The notes beneath the pieces are model-generated. The model did not search any database and was not told the DNA's origin. It saw only the letters and a list, made by a program, of their open reading frames with translations. DNA of 22,761 nucleotides, from contig JBGPOS010000064.1 of assembly GCA_041488155.1 (NCBI GenBank), forward strand, positions 1 to 22,761. The letters run 5' to 3'. Source of the stretch: JBGPOS01 sp041488155 (lineage in GTDB: Bacteria; Chloroflexota; Dehalococcoidia; Tepidiformales; Tepidiformaceae). Positions 13,449 through 20,995 of the stretch are shown here, in pieces. The stretch's first letter is position 1; the number at the start of each line of letters is the position of its first letter. Position numbers and translations under genes: made by a program.

Positions 13449-14216
13449 TCAGGCGAGGGCCAGCAGCCGATCGATCGCCCCTGCGAGGTCCTCGACGCTC
13501 GATACCTCTGCGTCCGGCAGGTCGTCGAGCGAGCGAGGCAGCTGGCCGGCGTGCCGGCCGGTGCGGAAGAGCACGGTCCGCATCCCCAGCAGCTTCGTCG
13601 GGACGATGTCGTTGTCGATGCGGTCACCGACCATGAGGCACTCAGCCGGGGCAACGCCGAGGTCGTCGCAGGCGCGGAGGAAGAGGCGAACGTCGGGCTT
13701 CCGGTATCCGTGGTGGCCGCTGACCTCGCGGTGGCTGAACAGCCGCCCGATGCCGAAGCGGTCAAGTTCGGCGACCGCGGCCTGCGGTTGGTTGGCGGCA
13801 AGCCCAAGGAGGAGTCCCCGGCCGTGCAGACTCCGGAGGAGGGCACCCACGCCCGGCCGAAGCTCGATGCCGCCGCGGGCGCGCTGACGCTCCGGGGCGC
13901 GAGCCGCCAGCGCCTCGTAGGCGCGCTCGGCGACGGCGCGGTCGCCTGAAGCCAGCGTCCAGAGGATCGCCTTGTAGGCGCTCGGGGCGAAGGATGCGAC
14001 CGCCGCGACGCTGGCGCGCGCGAGGTCCCACGTCGACGCCTTGATGCCTTCTGCCGCGAGGGCTTCGAGGATGTGCTGGTCGATCAGCCGCTCGTGATTG
14101 ACCTCAGTGTCTAAAGGGCCGCCGACGTCGAAGAGGACAGCGCGGATTGGGGCGGCGGAGGGCGATGGGGAGGCGGAGTGGGACGGCGACGAGGCGGTGG
14201 GGCGGGGTCGCGTCAC
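13449..14216 (-). CDS. HAD-superfamily hydrolase-like protein
   Basis: A 255-aa HAD-fold protein. Motif I is VLFDVGGPLDT (27-37): Asp30 is the nucleophile, but the usual second Asp two residues later is Gly32. Motif III is Lys173 (GYRKPDVRLF) and motif IV GDRIDNDI (197-204). Motif II Ser/Thr is replaced in LAANQPQ (139-145). Residues 31-125 form a helical cap. Loss of the second Asp makes a classical phosphatase doubtful; dehalogenase-like or other roles fit. The N-terminal ~20 residues are Pro/Ser-rich. GTG at 14216 is chosen because TACACT ends seven bases upstream and the longer frame runs into the divergent galactokinase gene. It converges with the PNPOx gene. Confidence 0.82.
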   Translation of the reverse strand: MTRPRPTASSPSHSASPSPSAAPIRAVLFDVGGPLDTEVNHERLIDQHILEALAAEGIKASTWDLARASVAAVASFAPSAYKAILWTLASGDRAVAERAYEALAARAPERQRARGGIELRPGVGALLRSLHGRGLLLGLAANQPQAAVAELDRFGIGRLFSHREVSGHHGYRKPDVRLFLRACDDLGVAPAECLMVGDRIDNDIVPTKLLGMRTVLFRTGRHAGQLPRSLDDLPDAEVSSVEDLAGAIDRLLALA

Positions 14217-14223
14217 GGGTGCG

Positions 14224-14229
14224 AGTGTA
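14224..14229 (-). promoter_or_regulatory. Candidate -10 box of the HAD gene (leaderless)
   Basis: TACACT on the minus strand ends seven bases before the GTG at 14216, with no Shine-Dalgarno between. It lies back to back with the TAGAGT box of the divergent galactokinase gene 45 bases away. Confidence 0.42.
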
Positions 14230-14274
14230 CGCCCGCCTGGACGACCGCCGGTAGGGTCACCGCGACATCGCTGG

Positions 14275-14280
14275 TAGAGT
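14275..14280 (+). promoter_or_regulatory. Candidate -10 box of the galactokinase operon (leaderless)
   Basis: TAGAGT ends six bases before ATG at 14287. The only purine run (GGGAG) touches the start codon and is too close to act as a ribosome site. This geometry suggests a leaderless mRNA. No -35 is evident. Confidence 0.42.
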
Positions 14281-14286
14281 TGGGAG

Positions 14287-15537
14287 ATGCCCACTTCGCT
14301 CTCTGAAGGGATCCGCCGCGCGTTCGCGGAGCGATATGGCTGCCCGCCCAGCGTGGTCGTCCGGGCCCCGGGGCGGGTCAACCTGATCGGCGAACACACG
14401 GACTACTCGAACCTGCCGGTGCTGCCAATGGCTATCGGGCAGTCGCTCTACATCGCGGCGGCCGCGACCGGCGACGGGGTCATCGAAGCAGCCTCGCAAC
14501 AGTTCGAGCTGGCCGCGCGGTTCGAGCGAGGCCTGCCGCCTGCCCGGCTGGAAGCGCCGTGGCAGCGGTACCTCGCGGGGGCGGCGCAAATGACGGAAGT
14601 CGCGAAGGGCCGCGGCGCACGTCTGATCATCGGCGGCGATCTGCCAGCGGCTGGAGGACTCTCGTCATCCTCGGCGCTGACGGTTGGAGTAATGGCGGCG
14701 CTCGACGTCGCCTGGGGCGAGGAGCTTGAGGGTGACGCGGTCGTGCGACGGGCGATCGTCGCGGAGCGGAACGTGGGGGTTGAGAGCGGCGGGATGGACC
14801 AGGAGGTCATCGTGTTCGGCCAGGCCGGAGCTGCCCTGCGGATCGATTTCGATCCGCCGTCGAGACGAGTGGTGCCGATCCCGCCGGGGCTCGCCTTTGT
14901 CGTCGCCGCTTCGGGGGAGGACGCCCCGAAAGGCGGCGCCGCGCGCGACGCCTACAACGAGAGGGTGGTGGGGGCCAGGCTGGCAGCAGCGATGCTGGCG
15001 GACCAGGTGGGCATCGACATCCGCATGCCGCCAGTGCTCGGAGACGTGGCCGGGGTCGACGTCGTCGACATCCTGGTCGATGACCTGCCGGAGAAGGTCT
15101 CGGCGCAGGAGGTGGCGCACGGGGTCGAGGTCGAGCTGGAGCACCTGGTGCGGCTGACCGCGGGGCGGTTCGACCACATGGCGAAGGTGCCGGTGCGGCG
15201 CGTGGCACGCCACATCCTGGGCGAAGCGCGGCGGGTCGACGAGGCTGAGGCGGCGCTGCTGGCGGGCGACCTGGAGGCGTTCGGAAAGCTGCTCGATGCG
15301 TCGCACAACAGCCTGCGCCAGGACTTCCGCTGCAGTACGCCAGCGCTCGACCGGGTGTGCGCGGCGATGCGCAAGGCGGGCGCATACGGCGCGCGGCTAA
15401 CTGGAGCTGGTTTCGGCGGCTACGCGCTGGCTGCCGTGGGGCCTGAGCGTGCTACGGCGGTCATCGAAGCTGCGATCGCGGCTACCGGGGGACCGGCCTT
15501 CGAAGTGCAGGCGGCATCGGGTCTCGAACTGCTGTGA
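14287..15537 (+). CDS. galK: Galactokinase-like GHMP kinase
   Basis: A 416-aa GHMP kinase. APGRVNLIGEHTDY (27-40) is the galactokinase signature with sugar-binding Glu36, His37 and Asp39. GGLSSSSALT (123-132) is the ATP-binding motif 2. GGMDQ (168-172) supplies the catalytic base Asp171. TGAGFGGYALA near residue 375 is motif 3. It phosphorylates galactose to galactose 1-phosphate in the cytoplasm. After HTDY the usual N-x-G-F is replaced by SNLPVLPMA, so a related sugar is possible. It begins a three-gene operon with a nucleotidyltransferase (GTGA overlap) and an alpha-galactosidase, which supports galactose as substrate. Confidence 0.88.
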   Translation: MPTSLSEGIRRAFAERYGCPPSVVVRAPGRVNLIGEHTDYSNLPVLPMAIGQSLYIAAAATGDGVIEAASQQFELAARFERGLPPARLEAPWQRYLAGAAQMTEVAKGRGARLIIGGDLPAAGGLSSSSALTVGVMAALDVAWGEELEGDAVVRRAIVAERNVGVESGGMDQEVIVFGQAGAALRIDFDPPSRRVVPIPPGLAFVVAASGEDAPKGGAARDAYNERVVGARLAAAMLADQVGIDIRMPPVLGDVAGVDVVDILVDDLPEKVSAQEVAHGVEVELEHLVRLTAGRFDHMAKVPVRRVARHILGEARRVDEAEAALLAGDLEAFGKLLDASHNSLRQDFRCSTPALDRVCAAMRKAGAYGARLTGAGFGGYALAAVGPERATAVIEAAIAATGGPAFEVQAASGLELL

Positions 15538-16268
15538 CGACCAAGGCGGTGCTGCTCGCGGCAGGACGTGGGACTCGCCTGGGGGCCATCACGGCTAACT
15601 ACCCCAAGGCGCTGATAGAAGTCGGCGGCCGGCCAGTGATCGCGCAGATCCTGGGCGGATTGCGGCGGGCCGGCATCGAGGAAATCACGATCGTCACCGG
15701 ACACCACGCGGGCCTCGTTGAGGCGGAGCTGGGGAACGGGGGCCACGAGGGGTTGCGCCTCCGCTACGTGCAGCAGGAGCACCTCGAGGGGACCGCGCGA
15801 GCGCTGGTCCTGGCGCGGGAGTGGCTTGGCGGCGAGCAGTTCTTCTTCGGGTTCGGCGACATCCTTGTGCAGCCGGAGAACTACCGGCGAGTGCTCACGG
15901 CGAGTCGCATCGCGGATGCTGTCATTGCAATCAACGAAGTTGACGACCCGTGGGCGGGAGCAGCGGTGTACGTCGACGATGCGTGGCGAGTGACGCGAAT
16001 CGTCGAGAAGCCGGAACGGGGGAGTTCGACGACGCCCTGGAACAACGCGGGGTTCGGCGTGCTGGGACCTGCCATTTGGGAACAGACCGATCGGCTGAGG
16101 CCATCGGCGCGGGGCGAATACGAACTGCCCGAGGCGATCGCGGGCCTGGTCGCAGCCGGGGCAGTCGTGCGGGCGGTTGCGGTCGAGGGTCCGTGGTTCG
16201 ATATCGGGACGCCGGAGGAACTGGAAGCGGCGCGCGCGGCGTTCGGACGGAAGGAACGCGCGCCATGA
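15534..16268 (+). CDS. Sugar-phosphate nucleotidyltransferase
   Basis: A 244-aa GT-A-fold nucleotidyltransferase. LLAAGRGTRLGAIT (7-20) is the nucleotide-binding loop, followed by Lys25 in YPKALIEVGGRPVI. GFGDIL (106-111) provides the metal Asp109, EKPERG the sugar-phosphate site and WFDIGTPEEL the second metal Asp. It joins an NTP and a sugar 1-phosphate to give an NDP-sugar. It overlaps galactokinase (GTGA) and the alpha-galactosidase (ATGA), which suggests that galactose 1-phosphate is its substrate and UDP- or dTDP-galactose the product. That would replace GalT of the Leloir route. Length is short for RmlA or GalU, closer to the minimal catalytic domain. Sugar and base specificity are inferred only from context. 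Confidence 0.87.
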   Translation: MTTKAVLLAAGRGTRLGAITANYPKALIEVGGRPVIAQILGGLRRAGIEEITIVTGHHAGLVEAELGNGGHEGLRLRYVQQEHLEGTARALVLAREWLGGEQFFFGFGDILVQPENYRRVLTASRIADAVIAINEVDDPWAGAAVYVDDAWRVTRIVEKPERGSSTTPWNNAGFGVLGPAIWEQTDRLRPSARGEYELPEAIAGLVAAGAVVRAVAVEGPWFDIGTPEELEAARAAFGRKERAP

Positions 16269-18202
16269 CGCCGCTGCTGCCGTGGAACCTGGAGTTCGCG
16301 CTGGAGGCGCCCGGCCTGCAGGTCGAGTCCAGCTACGATCCTGGCACGGGGCGGCTCCAGGTCACGCTGACCAACCCAACAGACGGACCAGTGAGCCCGC
16401 AGAAGGTGCGGCTGACGGCCGCTCCGCGAGCGCCCGCGGCCGGCGGCTGGGCGTGGCTGCAGGGCCGGTTTGGCCAGACCGATGCGCTGGTGAGGGTATT
16501 CGGGGCGCCGCCCGAAGAAGGTTACGCGGGCAGTTTCAGGAAGGCCGGCCAGAACGGGATGACGTACGTCAGCAGGGAGGTCATGGTGTTGAACCTCCCT
16601 TCGAAGTTGACGCCGGCGCTGCTGGTGGGGTCGCTCCGCATGGACCGCTTCTCCCTCGACATCGAGGCGACTGTTGACGCCGAAGAGAGCGTCCTGACGG
16701 GCCTGCGGCTGGTGGCCGACGTGGAGGGTGCGGTAATCGAGCCGGGCGAATCGCTGGAGTTGCCGCCGGTCTTCCTCCTGGAAGGGCGCGACCCGCAGGC
16801 GATGATCGAGCAGTACGCGGACGATGTCACCGCCGAGATGGGCGCGCGGGTTCCGAGCCGGCCGCCGGCGGGCTGGTGCAGCTGGTACTACTTCTACGAC
16901 CGGGTCAGCGAGGCGGACGTGGTGGCGAACCTCGAGGAGATGGTGCGCACCCGGTACCCCGGGGAGTACGTGCAGATCGACGACGGGTTCCAGTCGTTCA
17001 CTGGCGACTGGCTCACGCCAAACGAGAAGTTTCCTTCCGGGATGGCTGCACTGGCGGCGCGCATCCGTGAGGCCGGTTACCGGCCGGGACTATGGTTGGC
17101 CCCTTTCGTGATGCACGAGGATTCGGCGGTGCTGAGGGAGCAACCGGAGATCGCGTTGCGGTCGGTCGACGGCGCCGTCGTGCTTGTGAACACCTGGCTG
17201 GGGCGCTGCGCGGTTCTGGATTGCACCCATCCCGCTTCGGAGAAGTGGCTGACCGAGATCACACGAACCGTGGTGGAGGAGTGGGGCTACGAGTACCTGA
17301 AGCTCGACGCCCTCACCTTCGCCGGAAGACCAGCTCGTGAGGTCCGGTACTTCGAACGCGGCACGACGGCGCTGGCGAACGTGAGGCGCGGCCTCGAGAT
17401 CATCCGGAAAGCGGCTGGCGAGCAGACCTTCATCCTCGGCTGCACGTGCGAATTCGGGGCGGCGATCGGGCTTGTCGACGCGATGCGGGTCGGCGCCGAC
17501 GTGAAGGAGCTCTGGGCGGACGGGCCTGAGCCGTCGGTGAAGCAGGCCATGCGGCTGACCTTACAGCGGAACTGGATGCACGGCCGGTGGTGGGCGAACG
17601 ACCCGGATTGCCTCATCGTCCGCGATACAGATACGGCGTTGAATGAGGCGGAGGTGCGGTTCCTGGCGACTGCGATCGCCTTGAGCGGGGGGTTGGTTTT
17701 CGCGGGCGACGATCTCCCGAAGCTCAGCGAAGCGCGGCGCGAAATGGCCCTCTCACTGTTCCCGCCGGTGGGATTGGCTGCTCGGCCGTCCGAGCCTGGC
17801 GACGGACCCGTGCCCCGGTCCTGGCGGACGGAGCTGGGTGAGGGGCGATGGCTTGTGGGGATTCTCAACTGGGACGACAGCCCGAGCTGGGTGGTGACGG
17901 GAGAGCACTTGCGGCCCGGAGAAATTGCCTTCGACCTCTGGAACGGGCGCCTGCTGGGCAGGGGTGATCTGCTGCTTCGGCCTCACGAAGGCACCCTCTG
18001 GCAGGTGGCCGGCCCCGGGCCAACACCGCGCACCGTGGGAGACACAGGACACCTGAACTACGCCGGGCTCTACCAGCGCCCGGTGAGCGGGCGATTACAG
18101 CTGCGAAACGATCTCGACCGGCGAAGGACGATTGCCGTGGAGGCGCGGGGCCGAGTGACCGAATGCAGCCTGGGTCCGGGCGAAATGCGCTGGTTCGATT
18201 AG
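16265..18202 (+). CDS. GH36-family alpha-galactosidase
   Basis: A 645-aa glycoside hydrolase of family 36 (melibiase type). Residues 1-185 are the N-terminal beta-sandwich. The TIM barrel starts at GWCSWYYFYDRV (203-214). YVQIDDGFQ (235-243) carries the sugar-binding Asp pair. YLKLD (344-348) holds the nucleophile Asp348, and MRVGADV (407-413) the expected acid/base Asp412. The last ~100 residues are a beta domain. No signal peptide is seen, so it probably acts in the cytoplasm on imported melibiose, raffinose or similar. The ATG overlaps the nucleotidyltransferase stop (ATGA); a longer in-frame reading upstream lies inside that gene and is rejected. Third gene of the galactose operon. Confidence 0.92.
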   Translation: MTPLLPWNLEFALEAPGLQVESSYDPGTGRLQVTLTNPTDGPVSPQKVRLTAAPRAPAAGGWAWLQGRFGQTDALVRVFGAPPEEGYAGSFRKAGQNGMTYVSREVMVLNLPSKLTPALLVGSLRMDRFSLDIEATVDAEESVLTGLRLVADVEGAVIEPGESLELPPVFLLEGRDPQAMIEQYADDVTAEMGARVPSRPPAGWCSWYYFYDRVSEADVVANLEEMVRTRYPGEYVQIDDGFQSFTGDWLTPNEKFPSGMAALAARIREAGYRPGLWLAPFVMHEDSAVLREQPEIALRSVDGAVVLVNTWLGRCAVLDCTHPASEKWLTEITRTVVEEWGYEYLKLDALTFAGRPAREVRYFERGTTALANVRRGLEIIRKAAGEQTFILGCTCEFGAAIGLVDAMRVGADVKELWADGPEPSVKQAMRLTLQRNWMHGRWWANDPDCLIVRDTDTALNEAEVRFLATAIALSGGLVFAGDDLPKLSEARREMALSLFPPVGLAARPSEPGDGPVPRSWRTELGEGRWLVGILNWDDSPSWVVTGEHLRPGEIAFDLWNGRLLGRGDLLLRPHEGTLWQVAGPGPTPRTVGDTGHLNYAGLYQRPVSGRLQLRNDLDRRRTIAVEARGRVTECSLGPGEMRWFD

Positions 18203-18207
18203 AGGCG

Positions 18208-18384
18208 ATGGAGAGGATCTGCCCCCGCTGCGGCACGCGATTCGAGTCGGGGCTGATATGCCCCGCCTGCTACGACTTGCCTCCCGCGCCAGAACCGCCG
18301 CCACAACCGCCCGACAGGCCCGCGAGCGCTCTCAGAGCACCTCGGCCACGTGCCGCGCAAGGAAGAACCCGGCGGCAGCCGTAA
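18208..18384 (+). CDS. Short zinc-ribbon peptide
   Basis: A 58-aa peptide beginning MERICPRCGTRFESGLICPAC. CPRC (5-8) and CPAC (18-21) form a compact zinc ribbon; the rest is Pro-rich and then basic. AGAGG precedes the ATG and begins at the melibiase stop, five bases before the start, so it could be the last gene of the galactose operon. Its last 53 bases overlap the convergent membrane-protein gene, so the C-terminal half may be of little importance. A longer upstream start inside the alpha-galactosidase gene lacks support. Possible role as metal-binding or regulatory peptide; unknown. Confidence 0.5.
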   Translation: MERICPRCGTRFESGLICPACYDLPPAPEPPPQPPDRPASALRAPRPRAAQGRTRRQP

Positions 18385-19063
18385 CCGCCGCCACGATCCC
18401 TCGGGCAGCCCAGCTAACAGCACGTGAGCCGAGATACTGCGCAAGCGCGGGCTTGACCCGCCAGAGCGTGCCCGCTCCTACGCCCAAGAGGGCAATGACC
18501 TCGAGCGGCGGCAGGAGGAGGGGGGCGTACGCGGGCCCGAGCACGAACCAGGCCCGTCCCGTGCGCCACCAGGGGGAGACGATCAGCCGCTCCACCACGA
18601 GGCTAACCGCCAGGCCGTGGAGGGCCGGGAGCAAGACGAACATCGCGACCGCCAAGGGGACGGGTTCGAGCAGTGTGAAGTCCAGTCCGTCTGGTTTGAC
18701 GATGAAGACGCCCCCGATGATGCCAGAGGTGATCGTCGCCATCGCAGGACGCCAACGAAGGGGGAACCAACCGCGCACCGCGAAGTAGGCGAAGCTGGCC
18801 ACCGTCCCCAGCAGGGCGCAGAGGAACACCAGCGAGAAGGTGTCCCCGGTAAAGCGCCCGATCGTGAAGCCATCGTCCGTCTCGAGGCCCCGGACGCTAT
18901 CGTCGGAAGTCAGGCGGAGGATGAACATGGCCAGGCGGCCAAGGCCGCCCCCGACGAGCGCCCCCGCCAAGAGGCCTACGAACAACGTGATCCCGAGATC
19001 GGTGGCGGAGGAGCGCAGCGCGTCCCTCCAAGCAGGAGGCGAGCCAACCGGGGCGATTGCCAT
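18332..19063 (-). CDS. Conserved-looking six-helix membrane protein
   Basis: A 243-aa integral membrane protein, family not recognised. About six helices lie near 23-48, 75-97, 108-123, 135-158, 172-198 and 218-238. A soluble loop at 51-74 reads LTSDDSVRGLETDDGFTIGR; it is the most distinctive part. ATG at 19063 is chosen: TAAAGT ends ten bases upstream. An upstream in-frame start at 19141 would add a polar tail and run through a hairpin, so it is less likely. It lies 100 bases after the RPH-like gene on the same strand, separated by a hairpin at 19103-19131, and converges with the zinc-ribbon peptide. Confidence 0.78.
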   Translation of the reverse strand: MAIAPVGSPPAWRDALRSSATDLGITLFVGLLAGALVGGGLGRLAMFILRLTSDDSVRGLETDDGFTIGRFTGDTFSLVFLCALLGTVASFAYFAVRGWFPLRWRPAMATITSGIIGGVFIVKPDGLDFTLLEPVPLAVAMFVLLPALHGLAVSLVVERLIVSPWWRTGRAWFVLGPAYAPLLLPPLEVIALLGVGAGTLWRVKPALAQYLGSRAVSWAARGIVAAVTAAAGFFLARHVAEVL

Positions 19064-19073
19064 ATGGTCGTCG

Positions 19074-19079
19074 ACTTTA
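19074..19079 (-). promoter_or_regulatory. Candidate -10 box of the six-helix membrane protein gene
   Basis: TAAAGT on the minus strand, ten bases before ATG at 19063, so the transcript would have a leader of only a few bases. No -35 is seen. Confidence 0.35.
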
Positions 19080-19102
19080 CCTCGAATTAACGTCGGGCGC
19101 AC

Positions 19103-19131
19103 AGCAAGCTGGCGACGGCCCTCCGCTTGCT
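19103..19131 (-). terminator. Hairpin after the RPH-like gene
   Basis: AGCAAGC (19103-19109) pairs perfectly with GCTTGCT (19125-19131) around a 15-base loop. It lies about 33 bases past the stop of the RPH-like gene and before the next gene. There is no T-run, so termination is only suggested by position. Confidence 0.35.
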
Positions 19132-19163
19132 CGACAGCCACTCACCGCGCTCCGCCGCGGACT

Positions 19164-20915
19164 TCACCGGCCGATTTGCACCGTGCCGGCGGCCCCGTCG
19201 ACGGTGAGCAGAGCGCCGTTCTTGATGAGGGTGGTGGCGCCGCGGACAGCGACCACCGCAGGGATCCCGTACTCGCGCGCGACGGTAGCCGCATGGGAGA
19301 GCATGCCGCCGGTCTCAACGACCACGGCCGCAGCCGGGATGAAGAGCGGTGTCCAGGCAGCGTCGGTGAACGGCGCGACGAGCACCTCGCCGGGCTCGAG
19401 CTCCGTCTCCTCAGCCGCCGCAGCCGAACGGATAACACGCGCCCGCCCGGTGGCGATCCCGGTGCTGACGCCGTTGCCCGTGAGCAGGTCACCGGAGGGC
19501 CCGGGAGCGGAGATCTCGGCGACCGTGGGAGGCGCCTCGAAGACTTCGGGAGGGACGAGCGTCTCCATTCGAGCGTGTTCCTTGCGCCGGGACTTCACAG
19601 CGGAGGAGTAGTCGCGCTCGCCTTTCTCCGCGAGAATCGCGGAAACCTCGGGCATGGTGAGGTAGAAGAAGTCGGCGCTGCTGGCGATCCCTCTGGAACG
19701 GGCGCAGCGGTCGGCCATTTCGAGGAGGACGGGGCGGAGGAGGCGGTTCGCGCGGACCCAACAGGCTTTCGAACGCTCGCGGGTGCGGGCATAGAGTTGG
19801 GCCTGGGCGGCCAAGTGGATGAACTCCTTGCGGGCGGCGGGTGAGAGCTGGCGCGAGATTCGCGCCTCCAGCTTCGTTCGTGTGCGCTCGCCCTGGCGGG
19901 CGCGGAGGAACGGGTCGTTGTCGTCGGACGCGGTGGAATTGGTTTTGATGACGCTGATGACGAAGGTCTGATCCTCGTCCCAGGTCGGCACACTGGGGTC
20001 GGCTTCGCCCTGGCCACGGAACCCGTATTCCTTAACGAACGCTTTGAAGCGCCGGGCGAAAGCGGCCCAGTCTTCGTCAGGGGGATTGCTGAGGGCAGCG
20101 AGTGCGCGGGCTGCGGACATGCCACGAAGCTGGCGGGCGAGGGCCGGGCGAGAGGCCACGAACCGGCCGATCTTCCACAGTTCGAACCCGGGGCGGGCGC
20201 TCTCGATGTCCCCCAGGCCGGTAGTTAGGCCGACGACCATGCTCTCTTCGAAACGGTCGCCGAGCTGGGCGGCCAGCAGCTTGCCTGTCTCGGCCGCCAT
20301 TTCGCCGGCCGTACTGCTGATGATGACGTGCGAAGCAAGGCGATGGCTGTTGAGAGCGAGGAGCTTAACGAATTGGCGCCAGAGGTCTTTGTCGGATAGC
20401 GCAGTGAGGTCGCTGTGCTGCTGGGCGCGGCGAAGCGCGGAGATGCGCGCGTTGGCCCGATCGATGCCGGCGACGGTCTGCGGCCAGACCGAACGCATTG
20501 CACGTTGCCGCGTCTTCTCGGCGCGCGCTCGGTCGGCTGTGTCCCCGGCCTGGAGGTTGTCCTTATCGGAGCTGAAGTACATCTCGAGGGCCCCGGAGCC
20601 GTCGCCAGTCTGAAAAGTCGCCAGGAAGGCGCCGAACCAGGCCAGGCCAAGCGCGCCGCGGCCGGCGAAGATGCCCAGCCAGTTGGCCTGGGAGGGGGCG
20701 GCGGTTGGCAGGAGGTCCTGGATGCGGTAACGCCGGACCATCTCGGCGGCGCTGTCATGGTCGATCTGCTTCCACATCGTGGCGATAAAGGGGGTGGGGA
20801 CCCCGGGGATGACTTCTTCGACGTTGCCTGTGGTCCAGAGGTTCAGGGCGGGGTGGAGGTCGCTGTCCCAGGTGCAGACTTTGGCTGAGGGCGGGCTCGA
20901 AGGGGCAGAGGCCAT
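19164..20915 (-). CDS. PEP-utilising / RPH-like protein lacking the ATP-grasp domain
   Basis: A 583-aa protein related to the dikinase superfamily (PEP synthase, pyruvate phosphate dikinase, rifampicin phosphotransferase). Residues ~1-460 are a mostly helical domain resembling the substrate-binding middle domain of RPH, with GFRGQGEADPSVPTWDED and the late FFYLTMPE segment typical of that group. Residues ~480-583 are the swivelling phosphohistidine domain: GVSTGIATGRARV, then VVVETGGMLSHAATVAREYG with His541 expected to carry the phosphate. The N-terminal ATP-grasp domain that would charge this His is absent, and no gene for one lies nearby. It may work with a partner encoded elsewhere or use another chemistry. 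ATG is preceded by GAAAGGCG; a good promoter lies 50-80 bases upstream. Confidence 0.85.
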   Translation of the reverse strand: MASAPSSPPSAKVCTWDSDLHPALNLWTTGNVEEVIPGVPTPFIATMWKQIDHDSAAEMVRRYRIQDLLPTAAPSQANWLGIFAGRGALGLAWFGAFLATFQTGDGSGALEMYFSSDKDNLQAGDTADRARAEKTRQRAMRSVWPQTVAGIDRANARISALRRAQQHSDLTALSDKDLWRQFVKLLALNSHRLASHVIISSTAGEMAAETGKLLAAQLGDRFEESMVVGLTTGLGDIESARPGFELWKIGRFVASRPALARQLRGMSAARALAALSNPPDEDWAAFARRFKAFVKEYGFRGQGEADPSVPTWDEDQTFVISVIKTNSTASDDNDPFLRARQGERTRTKLEARISRQLSPAARKEFIHLAAQAQLYARTRERSKACWVRANRLLRPVLLEMADRCARSRGIASSADFFYLTMPEVSAILAEKGERDYSSAVKSRRKEHARMETLVPPEVFEAPPTVAEISAPGPSGDLLTGNGVSTGIATGRARVIRSAAAAEETELEPGEVLVAPFTDAAWTPLFIPAAAVVVETGGMLSHAATVAREYGIPAVVAVRGATTLIKNGALLTVDGAAGTVQIGR

Positions 20916-20966
20916 GGCCGTTCGCCTTTCTGGCGCCGCTCGCGGCGCAGAGGGTGGTGGGTCGGA

Positions 20967-20995
20967 AGCATAAGCGAGCCAGCCGTTGGTGTTAA
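20967..20995 (-). promoter_or_regulatory. Sigma70-type promoter of the RPH-like gene
   Basis: On the minus strand TTAACA (20995-20990) is followed after 17 bases by TATGCT (20972-20967). The -35 box overlaps the TAA stop of the alkyltransferase-like gene. The ~45-base leader contains GCGCCGC-TC-GCGGCGC (20933-20948), a stable hairpin that could affect translation of the RPH-like gene. Confidence 0.55.

Noticed and set aside
18840..19844. 334-codon plus-strand frame across the membrane and RPH-like genes
   Set aside because: Antisense to two genes with recognisable features; no motifs of its own.
20933..20948. GCGCCGC-TC-GCGGCGC as a terminator of the alkyltransferase-like gene
   Set aside because: It lies downstream of the promoter for the RPH-like gene, has a two-base loop and no T-run; better read as part of that gene's leader.
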